A program made the translations under genes and the position numbers. Source: Paenibacillus sp. JQZ6Y-1 (lineage in GTDB: Bacteria > Bacillota > Bacilli > Paenibacillales > Paenibacillaceae). Taken from it: a stretch of 64,000 nt of DNA. Positions within the stretch are counted from its first letter, which is position 1. Every line of letters begins with the position of its first letter. Below, in pieces: positions 28,343 through 40,140 of the stretch. The notes below the pieces were generated by a model, which was not told the DNA's origin, did no database searches, and saw nothing but the letters and a program-made list of their open reading frames with translations. The DNA lies in contig NZ_JBFDUZ010000004.1 in NCBI RefSeq assembly GCF_040719145.1, positions 310,001-374,000 on the forward strand, read 5' to 3'.

Positions 28343-28884
28343 GCCGCGATACTGTAGTATCGTCCCGTTACGCCAAAGCCCTTTTTGAAGCAGCGTCCGA
28401 CAGTGGACGTGTGGAAGAAACTGGTCAGGAACTGAAAGCCGTTGTCGACGCGCTGGCAGCGGATCATGAATTCCGCAATTTTATCGCTACGCCGAATATA
28501 TCGCTGGCTGATAAGGAAAAGGTGCTGGATAACGTATTTTCGGGCAAAGTTTCCGATGCTCTGCTGCGTACAATGGTGCTTTTGATTGAGCGCGGTAGAT
28601 ATGAGGTATTTCCCGAACTATTGAGCAGCTACAACAATATTGTCAGCGATACGCTGAATGTTGCAGATGCTACCGTGTACACACCGTTTCCATTAACCGA
28701 GCAAGAGCAGGCAGAAGTGTCCGCTACCTTCGGTCAATTATCAGGCAAGCGTCTTCGTATACAAAATGTAATTGATGAGTCGCTGATTGGCGGACTCAAA
28801 GTAGTCATCGGCGATAAGCTGTATGACGGCAGCGTTTCGGGCAAACTGGAACGTCTGGAAAAGTCTTTTCGGAGACAAGCATAA
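28339..28884 (+). CDS. atpH: ATP synthase F1 subunit delta
   Basis: A 181-residue subunit linking F1 to the peripheral stalk. An N-terminal helical domain (SSRYAKALFEAASDSG near residue 7) and the C-terminal GGLKVVIGDKLYDGSVSGKLERLEKSF signature region are both present. ATG overlaps the atpF stop (ATGA), indicating coupling of the two stator subunits. Confidence 0.94.
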   Translation: MSRDTVVSSRYAKALFEAASDSGRVEETGQELKAVVDALAADHEFRNFIATPNISLADKEKVLDNVFSGKVSDALLRTMVLLIERGRYEVFPELLSSYNNIVSDTLNVADATVYTPFPLTEQEQAEVSATFGQLSGKRLRIQNVIDESLIGGLKVVIGDKLYDGSVSGKLERLEKSFRRQA

Positions 28885-30414
<1,530 letters not shown>

Positions 30415-30533
30415 TATTTGCTCTGAACGAACCGCTGTCCGGTTGATGCCGGTCAGCCTCTCATAAATCATGCGCGATAAGGGCTGCTTTGGATGTATAA
30501 GTCCGGCAGACTGTCCGCAACAGCACGCATCTT

Positions 30534-30583
30534 CAGGTCAGATGATCATATCCCGCGCACTGGTGTATATGATGACTGACCTG
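30534..30583 (+). other. Long stem-loop in the atpA-atpG gap
   Basis: CAGGTCAG (30534-30541) pairs with CTGACCTG (30576-30583), and ATCATAT (30545-30551) with ATATGAT (30567-30573), leaving a small internal loop and a 15-nt apical loop. No T-tract follows. A second hairpin GCCAGT/ACTGGC lies about 60 nt further on, near 30638-30656. The rest of the 30415-30707 gap holds no gene. Confidence 0.6.
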
Positions 30584-30707
30584 CGGCATGTTTGCAGCAG
30601 TCAATATCTCCGTAACAGGAGTGCGACTTTGCTGTCAGCCAGTGTTTGGAACTGGCAGTGATCGTATGACTTTGAACGCGATTCAAAGGTTAAGGTGGTG
30701 AAACCAT

Positions 30708-31574
30708 ATGGCTAAAGGTATGCGTGAGATTAAAAGGCAGATCAAAAGTGTTCAGAACACAAGACAGATTACCAAAGCGATGGAAATGGTCGCAGCTTCC
30801 AAGCTTCGCAAAGCACAGGAGAAAGCACAGGCAGCACGCCCGTACTCCGATAAACTGCGTGAAGTGGTGGCAAGCATTGCGTCTGGCACAAAAGGCGTTA
30901 AGCATCCTATGCTGGACAAACGTCCGGTTAAACGTGTTGCTTACCTAATCGTGACATCCGATCGTGGTCTGGCTGGCGGTTACAATGCCAACATTCTGCG
31001 TCAGGTCAGCGCTGACATCAACAAGCGTCATTCGTCCGCGGACGAATACGAACTGTTTGTCATTGGACGTAAAGGCCGTGACTACTTCCGTCGTCGCACG
31101 ATGCCTGTGACTGATTCGGTAGCCGAACTGACGGATTTCCCGTCGTATGCGGATATCAAATCACTTGCTCAGGCAGCGATTCAAGGGTATGAAGAAGGTC
31201 GTTACGATGAGCTGTACTTATGTTATAACCAGTTTATCAACGCGTTAACGCAAACACCGACATCTGTACGCTTGCTTCCGATGGATACAATGGAAGTACA
31301 ATCCGATACGGTAACGGCGAGCTACGAATATGAGCCTTCAGCCGAGGAAGTACTGGCTGTATTGCTGCCGAAATATGCACAAACCCTGATCTTCAATGCG
31401 TTGCTGGAAGGTAAAGCAAGTGAGCAGGGCGCACGTATGACGGCAATGGGTAGCGCAACGAAGAATGCTTCCCAAATGATCGGCGATCTCAAACTGGTAT
31501 ATAACCGTGCACGTCAGGCGGCTATTACCCAGGAAATTACCGAGATCGTAGCAGGTGCAAACGCACAAAACTAA
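30708..31574 (+). CDS. atpG: ATP synthase F1 subunit gamma
   Basis: A 288-residue central rotor shaft. The N-terminal GMREIKRQIKSVQNTRQITKAMEMV helix and the C-terminal SEQGARMTAMGSATKNA block are the two helices that form the coiled coil inside F1. ATG 30708 follows AAGGTGGTG. A 166-nt gap to atpD contains two small hairpins (ATGCAG/CTGCAT near 31592-31608, and GTTGC/GCAAC around GGG/CCC near 31665-31689). Confidence 0.97.
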   Translation: MAKGMREIKRQIKSVQNTRQITKAMEMVAASKLRKAQEKAQAARPYSDKLREVVASIASGTKGVKHPMLDKRPVKRVAYLIVTSDRGLAGGYNANILRQVSADINKRHSSADEYELFVIGRKGRDYFRRRTMPVTDSVAELTDFPSYADIKSLAQAAIQGYEEGRYDELYLCYNQFINALTQTPTSVRLLPMDTMEVQSDTVTASYEYEPSAEEVLAVLLPKYAQTLIFNALLEGKASEQGARMTAMGSATKNASQMIGDLKLVYNRARQAAITQEITEIVAGANAQN

Positions 31575-31710
31575 GAAGTGGATCGTATGAGATGCAGTTT
31601 GACTGCATGAACATCCCATTTCATAATCTATCGTCATCATGGCAATACATTTTCAAAGCGGATGGTTGCTGGGCATGTCCCGCTGCAACACCGCTTCCAA
31701 TATGGTTTGA

Positions 31711-33141
<1,431 letters not shown>

Positions 33142-33174
33142 GAGCATGCCTGCAAAACGTGAGGAGGGATGAAA

Positions 33175-33591
33175 GTGAGCACGTTTTTATTGGAAATCGT
33201 CACACCTGAGCGTCTGGTCTTTTCCGAACAGGTCGATCGTCTGATCGCTACAGGTGTCGAAGGCGAATTGGGCATTCTCGCCGGCCATATTCCAACGGTT
33301 ACTCCACTCAAAGTGGCACCGTTGACGTTTCAGGCTGGCGGCAAAAGAAGTACATTTGCGATTCAAGGCGGCTTTCTAGAAGTGCGTCCCGACAAAGTGG
33401 TCGTACTCGCAGAGAGTGCTGAACGGTCCAATGATATCGATGTGGAACGCGCACGCGCTGCCAAAGAGCGTGCCGAGCGCCGACTGAGCAATCGCTCCAG
33501 TCAGGATCATATTGATTTCCGTCGTGCCGAGCTTGCTATGCAACGCGCGATGAACCGTATCAAAGTATCTTCTTCAGGTGAAAACCGATAA
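33175..33591 (+). CDS. atpC: ATP synthase F1 subunit epsilon
   Basis: A 138-residue subunit with an N-terminal beta-sandwich (GVEGELGILAGHIPTVTPL near residue 27) and a C-terminal helical hairpin that can inhibit ATP hydrolysis. The start is given as GTG 33175, 6 nt after GGAGGG; ATG 33169 directly abuts that site and would add two residues. It is the last gene of the operon, followed by a terminator. Confidence 0.94.
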   Translation: MSTFLLEIVTPERLVFSEQVDRLIATGVEGELGILAGHIPTVTPLKVAPLTFQAGGKRSTFAIQGGFLEVRPDKVVVLAESAERSNDIDVERARAAKERAERRLSNRSSQDHIDFRRAELAMQRAMNRIKVSSSGENR

Positions 33592-33599
33592 CATAAACA

Positions 33600-33636
33600 A
33601 GCCGGCCCGTCATGATAACGGTCCGGCTGTTTTTGT
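33600..33636 (+). terminator. Terminator of the atp operon
   Basis: AGCCGGCCCGT pairs with ACGGTCCGGCT (one mismatch or bulge), 7-nt loop, then GTTTTTG. Confidence 0.85.
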
Positions 33637-33872
33637 GTCGCTGGGTGTTTAGACCCATGTGTAGAATGAAGAGATTCGCTGAAAAAAGCTGATTTAAAGG
33701 CAGGAAACACCCGAAAATACTGATTTTTTTCAGGAAATGTACGAATATGCCATTTATACAGTGAAATTTGTAAATTTGGGACTAGATTCTTTGGTGAAGG
33801 GCAAGTATTATAGAATAGTCCGTATAAAAGACTGATTGCCAAGTAATTTATGTAAGGAGGCTGTGAGCTGGA

Positions 33873-34121
33873 ATGAGCACAGTAGATGCGGGAGCCGCTG
33901 TCGGCACAAACGGTTTGCTATCCATTATCATCTCGCTGCTTTGCATTGGTCTTTCATGGTGGGCGTTGCAAAATTTCAAGTTTGATCTGCTGGTTCGTCA
34001 TCCCAAGAGTGCTGCCGGTAAAATGCTTCATTTACTGCTGGCGATTGTGCTTGGGCATTTCGTATCCGCGTTTTTGCTCGACTATCTCCAGTGGACACAG
34101 GCATTGCGATTTATGTTTTGA
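33873..34121 (+). CDS. DUF1146 (YwzB) family membrane protein
   Basis: An 82-residue protein with two predicted membrane helices (about 13-33 and 52-72) separated by FKFDLLVRHPKSAAGKML, typical of the YwzB/DUF1146 family found after the atp operon in Bacillales. ATG 33873 with AGGAGG 12 nt upstream. The function is unknown; conserved synteny with atpC and murA is the main clue. Confidence 0.85.
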   Translation: MSTVDAGAAVGTNGLLSIIISLLCIGLSWWALQNFKFDLLVRHPKSAAGKMLHLLLAIVLGHFVSAFLLDYLQWTQALRFMF

Positions 34122-34438
34122 ATGTGGGGATTACGGTTATAAGTGTTTTAGGCTTATTTCATTTATTAAGCTGCCGTCTTATTATGATTCAAGTAACCGC
34201 ACATTTGACTTCATGTTTGGAACTGGACAACCGCTGGAATATCAACCATTACATTAAATATTAAAATCAAAATTACATGCAATAGGCATCGTAAACCGGA
34301 AGATAATAGGGTAGCATACAGGCTGGCATTTCATTTGATCAGACAGCATGACTCACAGGGCCACCGCCATGTTCACACTACTATTCATATCCAACTTATA
34401 ATGCCGGACAAGCAAAATGACGCGCGGAGGGAATCCTA
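34122..34438. other. Gap between the DUF1146 gene and murA
   Basis: About 317 nt of AT-rich DNA. I found no convincing promoter pair, terminator or gene apart from the murA ribosome binding site GGAGGG. Confidence 0.45.
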
Positions 34439-35803
34439 ATGAGCAAATTTATCGTCCGCGGTGGCAAGCGATTGACAGGGAATGTCAAAGTTAGCGGGGC
34501 AAAGAATTCAGTTCTCCCGATTATTGCTGCCTCTTTACTGGGAGAAAAAGGTGTAAGCATCATTCACGAAGCACCTTCCCTTGACGATGTAATGACTATC
34601 AACAAAGTATTGGAATCGCTTGGAGCTGTGGTTACATACCAGAATGAGACAATCCATGTCGATGCACAGGAATTGTCTTCTTGCGAAGCCCCGTATGAGT
34701 GGGTTAGCAAAATGCGTGCTTCTTTTCTGGTAATGGGTCCGCTGTTGACCCGTCTGGGCAAAACCCGTATTTCGCTGCCGGGCGGCTGTGCCATTGGTAC
34801 ACGTCCGATTGATCAGCATTTGAAAGGCTTTGAAGCAATGGGCGCAGAGATCAATCTGGGTCATGGCTACATTGAAGCCAAATGCGATGGCAGACTGCGC
34901 GGCACCAAGATTTATCTGGATGTTGCAAGTGTGGGTGCTACCGAGAACATCATGATGGCTGCTACTCTGGCAGAGGGTATCACAACGATTGAGAATGCTG
35001 CCAAAGAACCAGAAATCGTGGATCTGGCAAACTTCCTGAACGGAATGGGTGCCAAAGTTCGCGGTGCAGGTACAGGAGTAATTCGCATTGAAGGCGTGGA
35101 AAAACTGCAGGGAACCGAGCATACCGTTATTCCTGACCGTATCGAAGCTGGAACGTATATGGTAGCTGCGGCTATCACGGGCGGCGACGTATATGTCGAA
35201 GGCGCGATTGCAGACCATCTGGGTCCAGTCATTGCCAAAATGGAAGAAATGGGTGTAGAAATTACACCGGATGAGAATGGTGTACGTGTTGTCGCTAATC
35301 ATCCGCTCCGTGCTGTAGATGTCAAAACATTGCCTTACCCTGGATTCCCGACGGATATGCAGGCGCAAATGATGGCGTTGATGCTTGGGTCCGAAGGAAC
35401 CAGCATCATTACTGAAACTGTGTTTGAGAATCGCTTTATGCACGTGGATGAGTTCAACCTGATGAATGCGGGAATCCGTATCGAAGGCAGAACATCCATC
35501 GTAACAGGCGGTCCACAACTGGTTGGCGCTAAAGTATGTGCAACCGACCTTCGTGCTGGTGCTGCATTGATCTGTGCTGGTCTGATTGCCGAAGGTACAA
35601 CCGAAGTGGGCGGTACTCATCATATCGACCGCGGGTATGTACATCTGGCTGAAAAGCTGTCCGGTCTGGGTGCAGACATCTGGCGTCTGGAAGAAGCCGA
35701 AGTCAACACTGTACCATCGGCAAGCGAAGCTGCTGCGATGCTGGCTGAAAAAGCCAAAACCGCAAGTGCATCGATGCTGAATGTACAAACGACTGGCGTG
35801 TAA
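34439..35803 (+). CDS. murA: UDP-N-acetylglucosamine 1-carboxyvinyltransferase
   Basis: A 454-residue enzyme adding enolpyruvate from PEP to UDP-GlcNAc, the first committed step of peptidoglycan synthesis. The catalytic Cys117 lies in [11 protein letters not shown], so fosfomycin sensitivity is expected. The fold is complete, and the C-terminus runs about 25-35 residues beyond the family norm as an Ala-rich tail ([15 protein letters not shown]). ATG 34439 follows GGAGGG. It is transcribed alone, with a strong terminator, and mbl follows directly instead of the usual spoIID. Confidence 0.97.
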   Translation: MSKFIVRGGKRLTGNVKVSGAKNSVLPIIAASLLGEKGVSIIHEAPSLDDVMTINKVLESLGAVVTYQNETIHVDAQELSSCEAPYEWVSKMRASFLVMGPLLTRLGKTRISLPGGCAIGTRPIDQHLKGFEAMGAEINLGHGYIEAKCDGRLRGTKIYLDVASVGATENIMMAATLAEGITTIENAAKEPEIVDLANFLNGMGAKVRGAGTGVIRIEGVEKLQGTEHTVIPDRIEAGTYMVAAAITGGDVYVEGAIADHLGPVIAKMEEMGVEITPDENGVRVVANHPLRAVDVKTLPYPGFPTDMQAQMMALMLGSEGTSIITETVFENRFMHVDEFNLMNAGIRIEGRTSIVTGGPQLVGAKVCATDLRAGAALICAGLIAEGTTEVGGTHHIDRGYVHLAEKLSGLGADIWRLEEAEVNTVPSASEAAAMLAEKAKTASASMLNVQTTGV

Positions 35804-36191
35804 TGTTAAATAACTGGCTAGAAGCGCGGAATACCAGTTACTCCATATACGCTTGTAGGGCGCATAGGGATGACCGCCATTTTCGTCAATCTAGCCTCTC
35901 ATAAGATCAAAAGCCGAAGCCGGACCATGTGTCCGGCTTTTTGCTTGGTTACATTACTGTTACTTCCGCCAATTCCCGAACATTATCGTTGAATCCCCTA
36001 TGCAATTATGCTAATTTTAATAAAGATTGACCGTGATAAGAGTTTGACGATCTGAGCATTTGGACGAAATGCGAATTCTGTGATCCATGGTAGCAACCGA
36101 ACTTACAGACAGCTTTGTTGGTGAATTCGCCCAGACGGTGTGGTGATAAGAGACTCTTTTACCGGAAATACGACTTTTGGAGGCTCTTGAC
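35804..36191. other. Gap between murA and mbl
   Basis: It contains the murA terminator and a weak promoter-like pair TTGAAT-N17-TAATTT (35989-36017) for mbl. None of the sporulation genes found here in Bacillus subtilis (spoIID, spoIIQ, spoIIID) is present, nor any remnant I can recognise. Confidence 0.55.
35917..35945 (+). terminator. Terminator after murA
   Basis: AAGCCGGAC pairs perfectly with GTCCGGCTT around a CATGT loop, followed by TTT. Confidence 0.85.
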
Positions 36192-37190
36192 ATGTTTAGC
36201 AAGGATATCGGAATTGATCTGGGTACGGCAAACGTACTCATTCACGTAAAAGGTAAAGGTGTAGTGCTGGATGAACCATCTGTCGTAACGCTGGAAACAG
36301 ACACCAAACGCGTACTGGCTGTCGGTGAGGAAGCTCGCCGCATGATCGGCAGAACACCAGGCAATATTGTAGCGATTCGTCCACTGCGTGACGGCGTTAT
36401 TGCTGATTTTGATGTAACAGAAACGATGCTTAAACATTTTATTAATAAAGTAGGTGCGCGCAACTGGTACAGTCATCCGCGCATTCTCATTTGTGCGCCG
36501 ACGAACATTACCTCCGTTGAGCAAAAGTCGATTCGCGAAGCGGCAGAGCGTACGGGAGCAAAAGATGTATTTTTGGAAGCTGAACCGAAAGCGGCTGCGA
36601 TTGGTGCAGGCATGAACATTTTTGAGCCGAGCGGTAACATGGTAATCGACATCGGTGGCGGTACGACTGATATTGCCGTCTTGTCGATGGGGGATATCGT
36701 TACGTCTTCTTCATTAAAAGTAGCTGGCGACAAATTCGACGATTCCATTATGCGCTATATTAAAAATGAATATAAATTGCTGATTGGTGAACGTACAGCG
36801 GAAGACATCAAAGTCAATATCGCTACCGTTCGTCCAAGCGGCATTCAACGTGAGATGGATATTCGTGGTCGTGATATGGTTACCGGTCTGCCGAAGACAG
36901 TGACAATCACGGCAAATGAAGTTCAGAACGCGCTGTCCGACACCATTCTGTCGATCGTCAGTTCCGCTAAAATGGTATTGGAGCAGACTCCACCGGAATT
37001 GTCGGCAGATATTATCGACCGTGGCGTCATTTTGACCGGCGGCGGTGCGCTGCTGGATGGTCTCGAAGAGCTGTTGTCCCAAGAATTGCACGTACCCGTA
37101 TTGGTTGCAGAAGACCCTATGCACTGCGTGGTCAAAGGAACTGGAATTATGTTAAATAATTTGGATAAAGTATCTAAAAAAAAGTTCTAA
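36192..37190 (+). CDS. mbl: Rod shape-determining actin homologue Mbl (MreB family)
   Basis: A 332-residue bacterial actin that forms membrane-associated filaments directing the elongation machinery (RodA, PBPs). The phosphate-1 motif DIGIDLGTANVLI starts at residue 5, phosphate-2 is IDIGGGTTDIAVLSMGD (about 156-172), and the adenosine motif GVILTGGGALL is near residue 280. ATG 36192 is 8 nt after GGAGG; an ATG at 36177 lies before that site. It is closest to Mbl of Bacillus by my recollection of the sequence and by its position before flhO-flhP. The end of the gene overlaps the -35 of the flhO promoter. Confidence 0.94.
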   Translation: MFSKDIGIDLGTANVLIHVKGKGVVLDEPSVVTLETDTKRVLAVGEEARRMIGRTPGNIVAIRPLRDGVIADFDVTETMLKHFINKVGARNWYSHPRILICAPTNITSVEQKSIREAAERTGAKDVFLEAEPKAAAIGAGMNIFEPSGNMVIDIGGGTTDIAVLSMGDIVTSSSLKVAGDKFDDSIMRYIKNEYKLLIGERTAEDIKVNIATVRPSGIQREMDIRGRDMVTGLPKTVTITANEVQNALSDTILSIVSSAKMVLEQTPPELSADIIDRGVILTGGGALLDGLEELLSQELHVPVLVAEDPMHCVVKGTGIMLNNLDKVSKKKF

Positions 37191-37202
37191 GCATGCCGAT
37201 AT
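37175..37202 (+). promoter_or_regulatory. Sigma-D promoter for flhO-flhP
   Basis: TAAA and GCCGATAT are separated by 16 nt, an exact match to both boxes of the sigma-D consensus. The -35 lies within the last codons of mbl and the -10 is 165 nt before flhO, a flagellar gene set. Confidence 0.75.
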
Positions 37203-37259
37203 AAATCATAACGAATGACAGTACAGTGATGCTTTTCGCATTTAATATATCAGCTCTAT

Positions 37260-37276
37260 ATGAACATTTTGTTCAT
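37260..37276. promoter_or_regulatory. Palindrome in the flhO leader
   Basis: ATGAACA and TGTTCAT are perfect 7-nt arms around TTT, between the sigma-D promoter and the flhO ribosome binding site. It could be an operator or a small mRNA hairpin. It is not a LexA box, which needs GAAC-N4-GTTC. Confidence 0.35.
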
Positions 37277-37367
37277 TTGCGGTAAAATGAAGAAGTAACC
37301 CGACGGAATCCCTGCTGACTGATGCTGAGTACAGACGGAATTTTGAGAAGTGAGAGGAGATCCGGTA

Positions 37368-38255
37368 ATGTTAAGAGGCCTTTATACTGCCGCTTCCGGC
37401 ATGATTACACAACAGCGCCGACACGATACGATTACACAGAACATTGCAAACGTGAATACGCCAGGCTACAAACAGGTGGAAAGCATTGAACGTTCATTTC
37501 CCGAAATGCTAATTTCCCTGAGCAATGGCGACCAGGGGCAAACGAATCGTCAGATCGGTCGCATTAATACTGGCGTACTGGCTGAGGAGAGTGTATCGGT
37601 CAACGTACAAGGTGATGTACACCAGACCAACTCGCTGGATGATTTTGCAATTGTATCGGACATTAATCTGGCTGATCCAGCTACCGGACAAAATATTCCT
37701 TTCGATGCTTCCGGCAAATATGTATCCGACAACGGCACGATCACGTATCGTCCGCAGGCATTCTTCGCTGTGACTGGCAAAGATGGCGAAACGGGTTATA
37801 CACGTGATGGTAATTTCCAACTGGATGGTGCGGGTACTTTACGCACATCGACCGGCAATGCCGTCTTGGGCAGCAACGGTAACCCTGTGACGTTGCAAGG
37901 CTCGATGAATGACTACAGCGTGGATTCACGCGGCGTGATCTTGTCGAAGCAGACTGGTCAGCAGGTAGGACGTATCGGTATCACTGTAGTTAATCAGCCT
38001 GGACTAATGACACGTACAGGTGATGGACTATTTCAAGTGAGTGCAGCCAATACACAACGAGCGGGCGTAAGAGAACTGCAAGCAGGTGACAATGTAGAAC
38101 TTCGTCAAGGGTATCTGGAAGGTTCTACTGTTGATGCAGCCGCTTCTATGGTTGAGCTGAATGCCGCTTTACGTGCATACGAATCGAATCAGAAGATCGT
38201 ACAATTTTATGATAAAAGCCTGGATAAAACCGTTAACGATGTCGGCCGTGTATAA
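37368..38255 (+). CDS. flhO: Flagellar hook-basal body protein FlhO (FlgF/FlgG family)
   Basis: A 295-residue rod protein of the flagellum, exported by the flagellar type III system. The N-terminal SGMITQQRRHDTITQNIANVNTPGYKQ is the basal-body rod signature, the central FAVTGKDGETGYTRDGNFQLD block is the FlgG-type domain, and the C-terminal NAALRAYESNQKIVQFYDKSLD helix completes the rod coiled coil. ATG 37368 is 9 nt after AGGAG. It is the first gene of a three-gene unit with flhP. Confidence 0.93.
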   Translation: MLRGLYTAASGMITQQRRHDTITQNIANVNTPGYKQVESIERSFPEMLISLSNGDQGQTNRQIGRINTGVLAEESVSVNVQGDVHQTNSLDDFAIVSDINLADPATGQNIPFDASGKYVSDNGTITYRPQAFFAVTGKDGETGYTRDGNFQLDGAGTLRTSTGNAVLGSNGNPVTLQGSMNDYSVDSRGVILSKQTGQQVGRIGITVVNQPGLMTRTGDGLFQVSAANTQRAGVRELQAGDNVELRQGYLEGSTVDAAASMVELNAALRAYESNQKIVQFYDKSLDKTVNDVGRV

Positions 38256-38306
38256 TAAAAGCAATACATTTGCTCTGTAACAACTCGCAAATAAAGGAGG
38301 CCAATA

Positions 38307-39158
38307 ATGAACAACTCCATGATCAGCGCTATGGTGGCGATGAGCGGTATTCAACAAAAGCTGGGCGTTGTATCTGACAACATCGCTAACGCGGATACGG
38401 TAGGCTACAAAAGCAAGGATGCAACATTTGAAGATGTATTTACGATTGTAAAACAACAACCTGGTGCAGCATCTTCGCTGGCTGGACGTTCAACCGCAAG
38501 CGGTTATAATGTCGGCTTTGGCGCGCGTATGGGCGATGTAACGATGAACATGACTCAAGGTGCTATGCAAACGACGGGGAACCCAACGGATCTGGCGATC
38601 CAAGGCGATGCTATGTTCCGCGTGAGTGTAGACGGCAAAGAAGGTTGGACACGCGAAGGCTCGTTCCACTTTGTTCCGGTAGCGAATGATCCGAAGAGTG
38701 CATATATGGCAACTGCTCAAGGTTATCTGCTGTTGGACAATCAAGGGGATCCGATCAAGGTTCCTGCCAAAACAGATATCGGCATTGATGATAAGGGTGT
38801 CATTCGTTCTACAGATGGACGGGGACGAGTAACCGTTGTGAACAAAACGGTCGTGGAGAACGGACAAGAGCGTCAAATTCCGCAAAGCATCGGTGTGGAT
38901 CGTATCATCCATCCAGAAGGCTTGCAGCAAATGGATGGCAATCTGTTCGTACTGCCTGCGAATGCACAGCGTGCTCAAGTAGTAGGCACGATGTCCGCAG
39001 ATACCGGAATTCGTCAAGGATTCTTGGAATCGTCCAACGTGGATCTGAGCAGCGAAATGACAGATATGATGAATGTACAGCGCGCATATCAGCTGGCAGC
39101 GCGTGCATTGTCGTCCAGTGATCAAATGATGAATTTGGCGAATACGATTCGTGGCTAA
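38307..39158 (+). CDS. flhP: Flagellar hook-basal body protein FlhP (FlgF/FlgG family)
   Basis: A 283-residue paralogue of FlhO with the same layout: SDNIANADTVGYKSKDATFEDVF at the N-terminus, MFRVSVDGKEGWTREGSFHF in the centre, and MTDMMNVQRAYQLAARALSSSDQMMNLA at the end. AAAGGAGG precedes ATG 38307. Together with FlhO it forms the distal rod in Bacillus-type flagella. The following small gene overlaps its end by 8 nt. Confidence 0.93.
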   Translation: MNNSMISAMVAMSGIQQKLGVVSDNIANADTVGYKSKDATFEDVFTIVKQQPGAASSLAGRSTASGYNVGFGARMGDVTMNMTQGAMQTTGNPTDLAIQGDAMFRVSVDGKEGWTREGSFHFVPVANDPKSAYMATAQGYLLLDNQGDPIKVPAKTDIGIDDKGVIRSTDGRGRVTVVNKTVVENGQERQIPQSIGVDRIIHPEGLQQMDGNLFVLPANAQRAQVVGTMSADTGIRQGFLESSNVDLSSEMTDMMNVQRAYQLAARALSSSDQMMNLANTIRG

Positions 39159-39459
39159 TCGTCGTTCTGCCATTCAGGAAGCGGCACGGACTCAGAAGGC
39201 AAGCCCCAATAAGCGGCTGACCAGAAGACCGACAGCTTCCGAAACGCAGAAACCGGAGAAGACGAAAGACAAGCCAGCTGCATCTCCGCGTTCCGCAGGC
39301 ATGAGAACACTGCAGCTTGTGCTGGTGCTGGTTGGCTTTGCTGCCGCCGCACTGATTGGCATGACTGTAGGCTACGCTATGATTGGACATCAAAGCTTTG
39401 CTGATGTCTTTTACCCAGAAACGTGGGCTCATATTTTTGAGCTTGTATACGCACCCTAA
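39151..39459 (+). CDS. EpuA-like small membrane protein (annotated in relatives as RNA polymerase beta subunit-associated)
   Basis: A 102-residue protein: a basic, Lys/Arg/Thr/Pro-rich N-terminal half, then one membrane helix (about residues 51-78), then a conserved-looking HQSFADVFYPETWAHIFELVYAP tail. This matches the EpuA family (PF11772), frequently mislabelled as an RNA polymerase beta subunit. GTG 39151 overlaps the flhP stop by 8 nt and no clear ribosome binding site is seen, so translation is probably coupled. The function is unknown. Confidence 0.75.
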   Translation: MANRRSAIQEAARTQKASPNKRLTRRPTASETQKPEKTKDKPAASPRSAGMRTLQLVLVLVGFAAAALIGMTVGYAMIGHQSFADVFYPETWAHIFELVYAP

Positions 39460-39467
39460 TGACAACG

Positions 39468-39500
39468 AACTCCTGCATTTGCAGGAGTTTTATTTTTTAT
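39468..39500 (+). terminator. Terminator after the flhO-flhP-epuA unit
   Basis: AACTCCTGC pairs with GCAGGAGTT around ATTT, followed by TTATTTTTT. Confidence 0.88.
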
Positions 39501-39511
39501 GCCGAAACCGT

Positions 39512-39606
39512 TATAATGATGGGGAATGCCCGGATGAGTAAGACCGGAAGCGGCGCAATCTTTGCCCGAAAGTTATATTCCATTATATGGATCAAGCCCC
39601 TATAAT
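39512..39606 (+). promoter_or_regulatory. Two near-identical TATAAT segments upstream of fabZ
   Basis: TATAATGATGGGGAATG at 39512 and TATAATGATGAGGAACG at 39601 differ at two positions. Either could be the -10 of a fabZ promoter; the -35 regions (TTTATT and TTCCAT, both 17 nt upstream) are weak. Confidence 0.4.
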
Positions 39607-39634
39607 GATGAGGAACGAGAGGAGTTTTATCAGC

Positions 39635-40072
39635 ATGTATGATATACAACAAATTCAGGAAATTATTCCGCATCGCCCGCCCTTTTTGCTGGTTGACCGG
39701 CTGTTAGAGCTGGAAGAAGGCAAACGTGCGGTAGGCATCAAAAATGTAACGATGAACGAACCATTTTTTGCGGGTCATTTTCCGGGTTATCCGGTAATGC
39801 CGGGTGTACTGATCGTGGAAGCACTGGCTCAAGTAGGTGCAGCAGCGATTCTGAAAGTAGAAGCGAACCGCAGCAAGCTGGCGATGTTTGCCGGAATCGA
39901 CGGTGTCCGTTTCCGTGGACAAGTCGTACCGGGCGATACACTGCGCCTTGAAGTAGAGATTACACGCATGAAAGCTTCCATCGGCAAAGGCCGCGCGGTA
40001 GCCACCGTAGATGGTAAAGTCGTAGTGGAAGGCGAGATTATGTTTGCCCTTACCGATCCGAACAAAGCCTGA
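39635..40072 (+). CDS. fabZ: 3-hydroxyacyl-ACP dehydratase FabZ
   Basis: A 145-residue hot-dog-fold enzyme that dehydrates 3-hydroxyacyl-ACP in fatty acid elongation. Catalytic His48 is in [11 protein letters not shown] and Glu62 in VEALAQVG. The start is ATG 39635, 10 nt after GAGAGGAG; the frame is open to 39587 without better signals. The position after flhP matches Bacillus (ywpB). Confidence 0.96.
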   Translation: MYDIQQIQEIIPHRPPFLLVDRLLELEEGKRAVGIKNVTMNEPFFAGHFPGYPVMPGVLIVEALAQVGAAAILKVEANRSKLAMFAGIDGVRFRGQVVPGDTLRLEVEITRMKASIGKGRAVATVDGKVVVEGEIMFALTDPNKA

Positions 40073-40140
40073 GCGGTAAGATAAAGACCATATTGGATGA
40101 GGATCAACCTATATCAAGCAGTGGAGAAGGGATGGATATA

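Noticed and set aside
30470-30661. Possible 63-residue protein in the atpA-atpG gap
   Set aside because: No ribosome binding site; Cys/Ser-rich and overlaps the inverted repeats that better explain the region.
34535-35788. Open reading frame of 417 codons opposite murA
   Set aside because: Antisense shadow; no start signals and implausible composition.
37263-37274. LexA (DinR) box upstream of flhO
   Set aside because: GAAC and GTTC are separated by 5 nt; the Bacillus LexA box needs 4.
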